Part shown: in pieces, positions 28,232 through 40,558 of the stretch | Layout of the letters: each line of letters starts with the position of its first letter | Position numbering within the stretch: the first letter of the stretch is position 1 | Source: Laguncularia racemosa | Lineage: Eukaryota; Streptophyta; Magnoliopsida; Myrtales; Combretaceae | Direction of reading: 5' to 3' | DNA: 64,000 bases | NCBI GenBank assembly: GCA_037954665.1 | Contig: JBBMOL010000057.1 | Location: forward strand, 868,001-932,000 | The notes under the pieces: model-generated | What the model was told of the DNA's origin: nothing | The model's input: the letters and a program-made list of their open reading frames with translations, nothing else | Databases searched by the model: none | Translations under genes and position numbers: made by a program

Positions 28232-29600
28232 CATTGTTGTCAAAATCGCGTTTCAACTCGTACGATTCAACGATTTTACAAGTTTGTATATATATTCCCA
28301 GTTAACTCGCATACAAAATCGGAGAGGAGCAAAATCGTAATAAAATCGCGATTTTGAACAGTAAAATCGTTCAAAATCGCGATTCTATCCGTTTCAACTG
28401 ATTCCACAAATATTTACAACTACAGGCTTCCACGCAAAAAAAACACGGTCATGTCTCAGACTGTGTACTCAAACGTGTGTGTTTCTGTAGATTTTCCAAG
28501 CTCAAAACACGGTCATGCCTTCAACCGTGTGTTTAACCATGTGTGCTTCCGTGGGCATGTTTCCTTGACATTCGACCGTGCAATTTAATTACTCGGTCGT
28601 GCTCTTCCCATATTCCTTCCAAAAAGCATTTTTCTTCGTGTTTTCTTATCAAAGCCCAAACTTTTAATAAACAACTGTGGACTTAATTGTTAAAAGCCCT
28701 CTAACGTCCAAGGGGCGCTGCCTGTCGTAGGGAAGTATGAGTCATACCCCAACATATTCGTCGGTCATCACTCCTCTCTTGTCAGTGTGTTACGTTGCAT
28801 TGAAGTCTTTGTGTTTGTGTTCGTCGATTGTTAGTCTTCTTGTTCCTATTTGTGATCATGTTCGTATTAAAGCACTCGTGTTTGATTGCTGCAACTTTCC
28901 TTATTTTAACTAATATTTTTGTAATAGTAAATAAAATAAATGGTAGATAACTTTAATTTTATAAGAATTTTTTAGATTTTTAATTTTATAAGAAAGGTAT
29001 AAATGTATTTATATTTCTATCTTTTCAATATATCATTCTCATAGTTAAGTAAATGTGAGATATTGTTAAGTAAATATATTTTGAATTAATAATCACGAAT
29101 AGTGCAAAAATTTACCTAATAATATATAATTTTGAAGGTTTTCTTTTTATAGTATCTTCTTTATTATGTACTTTTGGTCATTTTTTAATATTACTCATTT
29201 CTAATGATATATCTTCATTATCAATTTTTATTTATTAGTAATTTCTTAAAGTCACAATTGATTTTTAAATTTTATCTATTATCTTTTAGCTTTTGTATAG
29301 AGAACTAGGTGGAACTTGTTTTATACATGATTTATCATTTTAGAAATAAAATATCTATATTATACAACTTATGATCAATTATCTATATTATGACTTTTAT
29401 TGCAAATTTGCAATTTATGGCTAAAATAAATACTTAATTTCCTTATTTCTATTATTAATTATATTTTTTAATGACTATTGTAAGTAAATTTATAATATTT
29501 GAAAGTTATTTTACATAGGTTGTAGAAACTTACGTTTCTACATTCCGATTCTACGGACCCCTTAGCGATTCTACGTAAAATCGCAATTTTGACAACCATG
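28232..29600. mobile_element. Non-autonomous hAT-type DNA transposon, 1369 bp
   Basis: The left end CATTGTTGTCAAAATCGCG and the reverse complement of the right end CATGGTTGTCAAAATTGCG form 19-bp inverted repeats. They are flanked by an exact 8-bp duplication AATGTAAC (28224-28231 and 29601-29608), the hallmark of hAT transposition. Subterminal DNA repeats the palindrome-like AAAATCGCGATTTT core several times (28320-28390), as transposase-binding subterminal motifs do. No transposase reading frame is present, so it would need a transposase in trans. At 28445-28620 it carries an array of CACGGTC/GACCGTG-like motifs resembling the LTR of the gypsy element in this window. Confidence 0.88.
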
Positions 29601-29608
29601 AATGTAAC

Positions 29609-32600
29609 ATTAGGGTTCTACAAAACTTACTTGACCAGAGTAGTTTTTCCTCTCTCTTTTTTTTTTTTTTTATTACAACAAAACAAATCTATTGAAGCTA
29701 TATTTATGATATTTTGGTTGAGATTTATATAGGCCCCCATCTTATGGTAGCTTTTACGTTCAATTTCCTTCTTAGTTATTTGGTTCCCATTTTTATATTA
29801 TGTCAACTCCTTTTATTAATATAGTTTCCTAATATGTTATTTCTTAATCATTTATTTGAAGATACCCATTATAATATACATTTTTCAAGCATCTTTGACA
29901 TGTATGTATGTTCTTATTTTCGTTTTTCTTTCATTAATGCTTTCATTTATTCATTAACATATTCATTCAAGTTGTTCATATAATATAATGAAATTAAACT
30001 TTGAACCAAAGCAAAGCAAACCCAACTGAATCATGAAGTGCAATTCTTTTATGTTTTAATTCGATTCACGATTTAATTCGAAAACAATCTAAAAGGTTTA
30101 GAATTTGGTTCAGGGATTGAACCAAACTAAATCACTTCTTTTTAAAAAAAAAAGAAGAAGAAGAAGAAGAAGAAGAAATGACATGGCTAGATTTTTAAAT
30201 GCCAACAAAAAGGTTGAACTAGACAACCTTACTACAGAAAAAGAAAAAAAAAGAAATCAAACTAACCCAAAGACATTGTTTTGTAATCTCCTAGTTTCCA
30301 TGTGTTTACTCCTCATTCATTTCGCTATCATACCCATTAACTTGTCATATAAGACTAAAATCTCATTCTCAATTTACACTTTCACTAAGTTCATTCTTGT
30401 CTCTTATTCCTATCTCAATTTCTCACAGTCCTATTATCTTACTCTCATCTCCCAGTCTCTCTCCGATCCTTACACTAGTAGGCCCAATGTCGTATAAGTG
30501 TATAGTCTTTACCTCTTCTCAACCTAGTAGTTATATAATATGGATAATCTAGTAAGGAATTTATATGATAGGTTTAAGTAGCAAGTTGAGCTTGCTTGTA
30601 GGGAATTATTTTCCATAATTTTTCTACTTTTGAGGTACATATATAGGATTATAGTCTACTAGTTACCTTTTTTTCTTTTTCTTTTTTAATTTTGACATCT
30701 TGTATCAAATTCTACATGTAAAAATTACAACGATAAATATATTTTGAATGATGAAATGTAATCAAAATAAATATGTGTTTTGGAAGTAGTTTGCACCGAA
30801 TCAAACCAAGCTAAAGCCCATTTAAAGTAGTTTAGCTCATAAGGTCAAATTGTTATAACGTTTAATTCACTATAGGTTTAAACCAAATAATTTTAAATAC
30901 GGTTTAGTTTGAATCAATCCATAGATTGAGCCAAACGAAATTGAATCATAGATACATATAATATTTAGATATTTTCTTATTTCAGAGTATTTCATAAAAT
31001 ATTAGTATAAAAGTATAATGTTACAACAAATATACCTGGGGAGTCTTGACATATTGTGCACACTGTATCAAGCTTCTAGAGTGACCTCTGTAGGCGTTGT
31101 GTTTAAAGTTTTAGCTGGAACGTATTCAACTTCACAAGAGTAGTGCTTTTCATACCAAAACTGGGCCATCATCTTCATGACCATTTTGTTAATTGAGCTT
31201 CTCGTCTTGATCGATGGGCTATAGTTCAAACACCTTTTTGGGATCCTCTTGCTTTTTTTCTTTTTTTTTACCTCTGCTATGGTCTTACAATGTATATGCC
31301 CATAATAAATTTAAGTACAGAAAAATACTACTCGGTGTTGTCTCGACTTAACTGGTATATAGCATTATATGGGAATCAGTACGGAAATGACCTTTGAAAA
31401 GCTTGTATACAAAAATTCTCAGCCTCTATATCATTTCTCTTTTGATTAACACTCATTCCAACAGAATTATATGTACTTATATTCCTATTATTTTAGTAAA
31501 CGCACACTTTAAAAACCGCATTAAGAAGATACTAAAGGATAGAAAGAGGATGAACCAGGAAGAATGCATTTATCACTGGTGAAATTGAAGGATTTCAAAA
31601 GTTTTGAGGATTGGTGAAGACTGGGCTGGGCCTGGGGCTGGGGTTGGGGCTATATAAATATAAATTCTAAACCATTTTAGCTCTCTTTGTCAAAGCTCCT
31701 TGAAGTGAACTTCTGCTACTGCTTCTAGTGTTAGTGGGCTCAACAAAGATTATCAAAGAGATCCATGGGCTGTTGGGCTTAAGGTAGAAGAGGCCCAATA
31801 GGCCTTGGTTGCATTTCATTTTCCGAAATTTCGTGTCAAGTGACTTCATATACAACCCTCCAGTCACGGTGGAAATAATGGAATTAGGAATTGATAATAT
31901 ATAAGATGTGAGTTGATGGCATATTTCAATCAAGACAAATCTAGGATATGTACTTGATAAATTAATGATTGAGTTATTTACAGACAACGCATCTGTTGTT
32001 TCATTATTTTTTTTTATTTTGTATACTTATTGTAATTTCTTCTTCTTCTATTTTTTAAGTTCGGCAAATCTTAAGGTCTTTTTTGTGCTCCATATGTATT
32101 GTACTTACTTTTTACGTCCAACTAATGTTTTCTTATGAAAGGAAACACGGTATTTAAGTAAAAACAAAACAAAACGTAGATATACAACAATTAAAAATTA
32201 AAAAAAAAACGAATATACAATTTGTCTAATTGACCCACCAGTTTTGATTCACATGAAACATTAGCACATACATGAAATGAAGACTGGACTTAACATCAAA
32301 TACGTTTCAACATGAAACATGTTCTTACCTAAAGTAAATGATGCATTATTTGGAGGGCACGCTCCATTATTTGGAGGGCATGTCCCATTGGTCCCTGTCT
32401 TAGATTTGATTGCCTGAATTCCAATCCATTTCCCAATACTCTCAAAAGAAATGTCGTTTCTCGTTGGAACTCAGGGTGTCCTTGTATGTCAAAGTGGGTT
32501 TTTTTTTTACTTGCCGTGTCAAGTTATGCTTCTTTGAAGGGCCATGGCCCATTGATGTACATCTATCTCGGTTTGATGGAATTCTTCCTGCAACGTGTCC

Positions 32601-33825
32601 CACCAGTCTACATAATATTAAGACGTGTTTTTCTTCTTTTTTTTTAACTTTTCTTCTCTGTACCTTCTAAATCAAACTCGGCAAAGAATCAGCGCAGTTA
32701 TTGATTAGAAAAATAATAAAAATATGAATTATTACAATATGATCTCTCTTTTTTTTATATATAGAGAGAGAGGGGATGAAAACACAAAAAAACATCTGTA
32801 TTTTTTAATTTAAATAATTTAGTATTTAAAGTTTTATTTTATTTTTTTATAATTCGATCCTTAATAGCAATATTAAATTGTATTTTATTTTATAATATAA
32901 ATTTTATCCCTTGTTCTTTTTTGCGTTATTGAGTTTTGATAGTGCCGAGGGAATCGTAGTTCCGTGGAAATTCTCCTCTCATTCAATTATTGCACCCCGC
33001 ATGCAATGCAGCACATGGACGTTTTCCACGAAACCGGAAGAAGTAGAATTCTACGAATGCACCGATAAGGACTTCATTAAGTAGTGTTGCACGTGATGTG
33101 GATTGAGTGCACAATGCACTACACAATTTGAGATCGGGATGTATTTATTTCAAAGAAAACGTTTTCCATACCATTTTAATACTTACAAGTTCGGAGTAGG
33201 AATGTATATTAGTTCGATTCGAGTTAAGTTAAATTCAATCCAATTGATTTTAAAATGATTCTATTCAATTTTTTAATAAATTAAATCACTTTTAATAGTT
33301 TGAAGTTTTAAAATTAATCACTTAAAATATGATTTAGTTTATTTAAACTGATTTTAAAAATATCTTATTTAAATTAATAATATTAATAGTCATAAAAATT
33401 TTTAATTAAATATTAATATTCAAATTTAAAAAAAAAACTGTGTAAGAATATAAGTAATACAACATTATGTCATGATAATATTATATCTTAAATGATAGTA
33501 AAAATACATTTATTTACTTGAGAGATGAAATACAAAGGTAAAAGAAAAGAAGTGTACTATGGAGATTGAGAGTGAAAAAGGGTTGATAAAAAAGAAAAAG
33601 TAAATAAGGTGAGATAAATATGTAAATAAAATTTAAGCGGTTTGGCTCAATTTAACTTTTCGAATCAAATCGCAAACCATGCAAGCCATCTTCAAATTAA
33701 GTCATAAACCAAACAAAAAATATAGAAGAACCATATTTTATGGTTCAGTGTACTTTGGTTCGATTTTGTTAATGGGCAAAAATCATAAGCTCAATGTGAA
33801 TTGACCCATGAGCCCAACCCAAAGG
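29609..33825. other. AT-rich intergenic region
   Basis: No supported gene. It contains a (GAA)n run at 30153-30177, a G-rich cluster with adjacent TATA-like sequence at 31623-31660 and a short direct repeat of TATTTGGAGGGCA at about 32347-32382. Two diffuse stretches (about 29990-30950 and 33190-33770) are rich in GGTTTAG/GGTTCG-like words, resembling decayed relatives of the hAT-like repeats at 51-53 kb. The open stretch 31987-31667 (minus) has no recognised domain. Confidence 0.5.
30153..30177. repeat. (GAA)n microsatellite
   Basis: About eight GAA units following an A run in intergenic DNA. Confidence 0.9.
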
Positions 33826-34245
33826 TGTTGGGCATAATCTAAAGACAACATATACCTAGGAAATTGCAAAGTAAGAGTAACTGGTTAAACGACATCCTAC
33901 CATGTTAAGATATCACGTTGGTCCTATACCCTAAAAGGAAATAAGCACCACCTTAAGATTGAAGCTACCAGCAATAGAGGGGCCTGTTATAAAAGGCCTA
34001 AGGCTCGAATGACACTAGGGGAGGAGAAAAAAAACAAAAAGAAAAGAAAAATAGAGATGAGAAATTAAGACATATCTAAATCACTACCCTTAAACTCTAA
34101 GTAGTTATTATCTTCGTTGCCTATAAATTGACTTAAGCATCGAAATGACAATACTGAAGAAAACTTTAATGCCCATTCTAGTTGTATTTTGTTTTGCAAT
34201 TAGCTCAAGTCCATCATTTAACTAGATAAATTTCCACCATCAACA
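33826..34245 (+). repeat. Probable 5' LTR of a truncated Ty3/gypsy (Tat/Ogre-like) element
   Basis: A 420-bp segment starts TGTTGGGCAT and ends CCATCAACA, directly followed by TTTGGCGCC. TG...CA ends with a TGGCGCC primer-binding motif immediately downstream are typical of Tat/Athila-type plant retrotransposon 5' LTRs. No second copy of this LTR is present in the window, so the boundaries rest on the end motifs and the PBS alone. Confidence 0.5.
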
Positions 34246-34247
34246 TT

Positions 34248-34254
34248 TGGCGCC
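34248..34254 (+). other. Candidate primer-binding site TGGCGCC
   Basis: It lies two bases after the presumed LTR end. The match to the usual Tat/Athila PBS is short, so this is tentative. Confidence 0.45.
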
Positions 34255-35364
34255 TAAAACACTATGATATGCACAAAGTCGAAACAAGTCATTCTCACTT
34301 CCTAAAACGCTCCCTCTAACCGTGACCCAATACAACATCCCCACTAGGTGAATCCGTTAAACACCTTGCCTCCCAATCTTTCAAGGTCATAAGGCAACGG
34401 CAAGCAGCTAGTAAGAAGGAATCACTTATTGTAGCAAAGGGTCAACGACGGCGAGCAATTACGACTATGTCTCGATCATCCGAAGCATAAATAATTACTC
34501 CCTATTGTATAGCTAAATGCCCACACCACTACTAACCTACAATCACAACATAATATCGACACCGATGGCTTATATACTACATCATGAAGCAAAGCCCCAA
34601 AAAGAAAAATCTGGCCCATCCCACTTAACGAGTAAGCACCATGACCCCACGCACAACAAACTGCAAAGCATCTTGACCCTCAAGCAATTCCTTTCTCATA
34701 CTGATAAGACTTGGCTTCCTAAAACCTACAAGTTCCACCCAATAAAGAAAAACTTTACCCCCAAATGGTCCACAAAGTCCAACACACATACTATTTAGCT
34801 AACTCGACCTAAAAGTCTCACAATCATCCCCATCTCGGCGATTGAGCAAACAACCTGATGAACTTAGCCTTTTTAAGCTCATATGTTTCTAGGGCTCCTT
34901 ACCCTTAACACCATTAGAACAGCACCTAAGATTTGACCTTACTAGCCTACAAGTCCCCATAAAATCCTACCCCACAAGGACTCGATGGCTGTTTTGAAAA
35001 GGGGCGAGCTCTAACCCATATGCCCCATGATAAAGTTTCAACACACGACTAGTCTACTTGATCCGCAAATCGTAAAGAAATTAAAAACAAATAACAGAAA
35101 ACAAGAATAAAACCAGCAAGGTGAATAAAACAAACCCAGACCAATATAGTTACAGGTGTCAAATGGCACTTAGATTTGCCCAAATACATAAGCCACTTGG
35201 CCAACTTTACAAATGAAGTTGATTTTCTCCCATCTCTACATATTCAATTCAGACATCTAAGATACTCCTACCCAAAGATACACTTTAAAAAAAAAATGAT
35301 CAATGGAGGCAAACCCTAGATCCTGCAAGCACACTCATTCTACCAATATTCTAGCAGACAATGC
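34255..35364 (+). other. Possible internal remnant of the truncated LTR element
   Basis: This is a C-rich, A-rich stretch unlike the AT-rich surroundings. Its composition seems to continue on the other side of the gypsy insertion (41121 to about 41280). No gag or pol motif is readable, and the open stretch 34517-34798 has no recognised domain. I infer a decayed leader or gag region. Confidence 0.35.
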
Positions 35365-35369
35365 CAAAG

Positions 35370-35943
35370 TGACGCAACACGGAAAGCGTAAACGAAACGA
35401 GTCCGATTTTAAGATTGGTCTCGCAAACAAGCAAAGAATAAATATGAATTATTCCTTGGAAAAATCTCGATTGCGCACAACCGATAAAGCAGAGAAACTC
35501 TTCTCTAAAAGTGTATTTTGAGTGTTGAATAATGTGTAACCCTAAAATGACCTAGCAACTATATATACTCCTCTGGAAAATACGTGAAAAAAAAAAAGAA
35601 ATATAGATGTACACGTGGAAATAAATATATGTATACACGTCCGTCATCTGCCATATACACGGCCGTGTATGAAGGCCGTGTAGGCTTTTGGGCATATTTC
35701 TGACATAGTACACAGTCGTGTCCCCTGGCCGTGCATGGAGACCATGCATGTTTCTGGACGAGATCTTGACAGAACACACGGCCATGTACGTTTCTAGGAA
35801 TCATCCCGGTATATCATACGGTCGTGCCTTCTAGCCGTGTATGAAGCTGTGTGTGTTTCTAGAAGTTCTCTTACATGATACACGACCGCGTTTATAATAG
35901 ACACGCCCGATATCAACCCGTGTTTGCCACAATGTCCGCATCA
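35370..35943 (-). repeat. 3' LTR of the gypsy element
   Basis: 574-bp LTR starting TGACGCAACACGG and ending GTCCGCATCA. It contains a series of CACGGCCGTG-like palindromes. The last codons and the stop of the pol frame lie inside it (35913-35943). Confidence 0.95.
35640..35925. repeat. Array of CACGGCCGTG-type palindromes in the LTR
   Basis: Repeated words CACGGCCGTG, CCGTGCATG, GGTCGTG and GTGTTTCT recur at irregular short spacing. The other LTR (40840-41100) has the same array with many C/T and G/A differences. Confidence 0.75.
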
Positions 35944-38900
35944 TTCTCTCCCGCCAATGAAGAACTCGACCTCGAGTTCTCTTCGGGATATAATGGGATG
36001 TCATCGGGGTGGAAAAGAGATAAATTCGCTACATTGAAAGTGCACGAGATGTTCATATCTTCGGGAAGCTGTACAATATACGCATTGTCATTTATCTTGT
36101 GCACTACTTTATAAGGCCCATATTTCTTTGGTTGGAGTTTCCCATATCTGCCTGCAGGGAAACGCTCTTTCCGAAGATAAACCATCACCTGATCGCCTAC
36201 GTTGAACAGTTCCTTCCATCTATGCTTATCCATAGCCCCTTTATATCGGGTATTGGCTTCTTCTATCTTCCGTCTGACTTCCGCTGTGGTGGTTTGGCAT
36301 TGTTCCACCATATGCTTAGCAGCGACGTCACCCACCATACCCTTGGGTAACTTGATCAGGTCCAGCGTGTGTTATGGCATTTTGGTGTACACCACTGAGA
36401 ACGGTGATCTTCCAATAGTTCGATGGACGGAACTATTGTAAGCGAATTCAGTTTGAGCCAACGCTTGATCCCACTGCCTTGGCTTCTCACGGCAAATGCT
36501 TCTAATGAGGTTTTCGAGGGTCCGGTTGGTTACTTCTGTCTGACCATCGGTTTGAGGATGAGCTGTACTACTGTAATTTAGGGATGAGTCAAACATATAC
36601 CAAAGAGTCCTCCAAAAATGGCTAAGGAACTTGCTATCTTTGTCAGAGGTAATAGACTTTGGGACCCCATGTAGGCGCACCACCTCCTTAAAGAATAACC
36701 GTGCGATTGCTCGAGCATCAGTGGTTTCCCTGCAGGGAATAAGGTGTGCCATCTTGGAAAACCTGTCAACTACAACAAAAACAGAGTCAGCACCTCATTG
36801 GGTACGAGGTAAACCAAGTACAAAGTCCATCAATAGGTCCTCCCAAATGTTTGCCGGCACAGGGAGGGGAGTGTACAGGCCAGTGTTCTAGGATTGCCCC
36901 TTTGACACCTAGCAAATATAACACCTTTCCACAATTCTATACACATCTCTCCGTAATTGAGGCCAAAAATACCTTTTGGCAACTGCAGCTAAGGTCTTAT
37001 CTCTACCCATATGTCCTGCCAATCCACCACCGTGCAGGTCTCGAATAAGTTTTTCCCGTAAGGACGACTCAGGGATACACAAATGATTCCCTTTCATTAA
37101 GTATCCGTCGTGAATATGGTAGTCATCACAAGGCTCCCTGTTGGCACATTCATTCCACGTTTCTTTAAAATCTCCATCCCCTTCATACAACTCCTTTAGT
37201 CTTTCAAATCTGACAATGTCTGCATTCAGAGTGAGTAGGACATCAGCTCTTCTACTCAGGGCGTCCGCTACCTTGTTTTGCACACCTGACTTGTGCATCA
37301 ATCTGAAAGGAAATATTTGTAAGAACTCAATTCACCCTGCATGTATGTCCTTACTTATTCGAGTTTGGCTGCTTAAATGTTTTAGAGCCCCGCAATCCGA
37401 GTACAAGATGAACTCCTTTCCAACTAAATAGTGTTCCCATACTTTAAGAGCTCTTACCACGGCATATAACTCCTTGTCATATGTAGACCAACTCCTCCTG
37501 GCTTCACACAACTTCTCGCTATAGAATGCTATTGGTCTTTTCTTCTGTGACAGCACCGCCCCGACCCCAACTCCACTGGCGTCGCAATCCACCTCAAATA
37601 ACCTGTCAAAATCCGGTAGCGTTAATACAGGGGCGCTACACAATCGTCTCTTCAGGTCTATAAAACTTACTTCAACCTCTTCGCTCCAACGAAATTTTCC
37701 TTTCTTCAAACATTCAGTTAAGGGAGCAGCAACTGTACTGAAGTGTTTAATAAACCTCTTATAGAAGCTAGCCAAGTTGAGAAAACTTCTCAACTCAGTA
37801 ACGGCTTTTGGAGTAGGCCACTCTTTAATAACTTTCACTTTCTCATCATCCACCATCACCCCCTCACTGCTGACTATGAACCCAAGGAACAATAGTCGCC
37901 TTGACAAAAATGTGCATTTCTTTAGATTAGCGAACAATTTATTCTCTTTTAGTACAGACATAACACATCTCAAATGTTCAAGATGTTCCTCCTCAGATTT
38001 ACTGAACACCAAGATATCATCAAAATACACGACAATGAAGCGACCATTAAAGGGTTTTAATACCTAGTTCATCACTCGCATAAAAGTGCTTGGTGCATTA
38101 CTGAGACCAAACGACATCACCAGCCATTCATATAGCCCCTCCTTTGTCTTAAATGCCGTCTTCCATTCATCTCTAGGGCAGATCCGAATCTGATGGTATC
38201 CACTCCTCATATCTATCTTGGAGAAGATAGTGGCTCTGCTCAACCTATCCAACATATCCTCGAGGCGTGGAATGGGAAATTTGTATCCTATGGTGATCTT
38301 ATTGATAGCCTTGCTATCAACACACATCCTCCAGCTCCCATCTTTCTTAGGAGTCAATAATGCTAGGACCGCACACGAGCTTAGGTTGTCCCGGATAAAC
38401 CCCTTATCCAATAGCTCTTAGACCTTATCTTGCAGAATTTCAGTTTCCTTAGGGCTCTTCCTATAGTGTGGTAAGTTTGGGAGACTTGCTCCAGGCACTA
38501 GGTCTATCTGATGTTGGATGTCTCTCAAAGGCGGTAGACCCTTAGGTAGGTCATCAGGAGCCACCTCCTTAAACTCCTTCAGTAAACTCTTTACTGCTTC
38601 GGGTATTTCCACACTAGCTTCATTTTCTCCAGCCGCCACATCTTTTACTATAAGAGCATGGACCACCCATAACTCCTTTAAATCTTCCACCAAGTCTTTC
38701 TCCGATTGGGTGACGATTAAGAAAGAACGACTTTCTGCTCTCTTCTCCTTCGAGCGTCCTTCCTTCTTCAACGGCAACAATGTGTATCTCACACCCTCTT
38801 TCTCCAGTCTGTACACATTCTCCTTTCCCGCGTGTTGTGCGTTCACATCAAACTGCCATGGCCTACCAAATAAGATATGACAGGCATCCATGTCTACAAT

Positions 38901-40531
38901 GTCACAAAAGGCTTCATCGCGGTATTTCCCTATTGAGAATGGTACCCTACATCTTTCCTTCACTTCGATTCTCTTTGCAGCTTTAATCCATCCTACAGTA
39001 TATGGATTTGGGTGCTTTTTGATAGGTAGCTGCAACTGCTTAACAACTTCACTTCTTATGATATTTTCACAACTTCCACTATCTACTATTAGTTCAAACA
39101 CCTTCCCACTAATAGTACACCTCGTGCGAAACAACTGGTGTCGTTGTGTGATCTCTTCCTGTTTCGGGGTTAGCATCATCCACCTAATCACATAGGTTGG
39201 TTCTGCTACCTCTTCCTCCTCCTCATAGTACTCTTCCTCTTCATCAGGCTCACAGCATATCTCATCCTTATCTCCCTATCAAGAATGTTAACACTCTTCC
39301 TAGCAGGACATTCATTTGACCTATGACCAGGTTGATTACATCGGAAACACTTACCCAAAATAGGCTTGGCATACGGGTTACTCTGCCTCTGGGTTCCCTT
39401 AGGTTCCATCGGTTTCTTTCCCTCAATCTTTTCTTCTTTCTTGGCGCTGTCCTCACTAAGTTTGTATGCAACACCTTTGTTTTTCTCAAATCCCGACTTA
39501 CTACCACTGCCTACAGCTTCACTAACATATCCCTTTCTTCCACCTCCGTACCTACTACTCTACTCCTGTAACACTAATTCAGCTCGGAGGGCCAAGTTCT
39601 TCGCTTCAACTAGGTTCCTCACCATTGTAACCCCTATTTTGTCCTTGATCTGGAGCTTCAGGCCTTGTACGTATCGTGCTACTTGTTGGCCTTCACTCTC
39701 TCTCAAGTCGTTCCGTTCAGCCAACCTCATGAACTCGGCGGTATATTCGTGCATTGACCGCTGTCCCTGATGGCACCGCTGATATTGTTGGAACAATATT
39801 TGCTCATAGTCCGGTGAGAGAAAATCGTGTTGCAACAATTGCTTCATGCGATACCACGTTCTCACCGGATGCTTACCTTCTCTCTGCCTCCTGTTCTGTA
39901 GTCTCTCCCACCATGCCGAGGCTCCACTCTTCAGTCTACATGCCACCAATCTCACCCGACAGTCTTTTGGAATTTCCATGTAGTCGAAAAATCGATCCAC
40001 TTCGGCAATCCAATCCAGGAAGCCTTCGATATTAAGGCTACCATCAAACTACGGAATGTCGACCTTCAGGCGGTAATCTCTCCTGTCTCCTTGATCATAC
40101 CCGCCATGGTTTCTCCAGTAATCACCGTCCCTATGATTGTTTCCGTACTGAGCCGACCGATAGCCACCACCGTTACCACCGCGCCCTCGCTATGGTCTAC
40201 CCCTATATGGGTCATCATTCTCATCGCTGGAGTCTTCATCCTCTACTCGTCCCCACCTGTTCTCGACAACAGGTCAGACCATTTGTCCACCGTAGACATC
40301 ACCTGCCCGTGGTGGATTCCTCCTAACACCCCCAACCCTATTGGGGTCTACTGCTATGGCGTCGAAACGCTCGATCAGTTCATCAAGGCACCGTTCCATA
40401 CGCTCGACCTTCTGATGCATAGCGTCAAACTCTGCCCTCGGAACCCATTGATGGGCTCCTCGTGATCTCGCATCTTGAACACCGTCAAGAACACGACCAC
40501 CGTCATCGCCTTGATGAGTTGACATCTCCAC
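35913..40531 (-). pseudogene. Ty3/gypsy gag-pol, disrupted by about eleven stop codons
   Basis: Gag runs from 40531 in one frame to 39206. It includes the retrotransposon gag domain (about 40000-39570, with ASAWWERLQ) and a zinc knuckle CFRCNQPGHRSNEC. Pol is in another frame from about 39275 to 35913: protease (IVDSGSCENII), RT with FDDILVFSKS, RNase H (DCDASGVGVGAVLSQ), integrase H2C2 zinc finger (ending RCYIC), the core ending in HPQTDGQTE, and a GPY-like segment (KYGPYKVV). In-frame stops in gag begin at 40274, 40190, 40049 and 39560; in pol at 38418, 38064, 37332, 36909, 36888, 36795 and 36372. No frame change occurs within pol. The one gag-to-pol frame change lies near 39275, between zinc knuckle and protease. 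Confidence 0.93.
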
Positions 40532-40544
40532 AGGAAATTACCTT

Positions 40545-40556
40545 GCTCTGATACCA
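40545..40556 (-). other. Primer-binding site of the gypsy element
   Basis: On the minus strand TGGTATCAGAGC lies two bases from the 5' LTR, complementary to the 3' end of initiator tRNA-Met. Confidence 0.9.
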
Positions 40557-40558
40557 AC

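Noticed and set aside
30105..30497. 130-codon open stretch on the plus strand
   Set aside because: It begins in a GAA repeat and continues in low-complexity AT-rich sequence with no motif.
31667..31987. 106-codon open stretch on the minus strand
   Set aside because: No recognisable family motif and no splice partners; likely chance.
35552..35804. Open stretches inside the gypsy LTR with repeated H-A-W-S-P-C-T-like words
   Set aside because: They are translations of the palindrome array, not genes.
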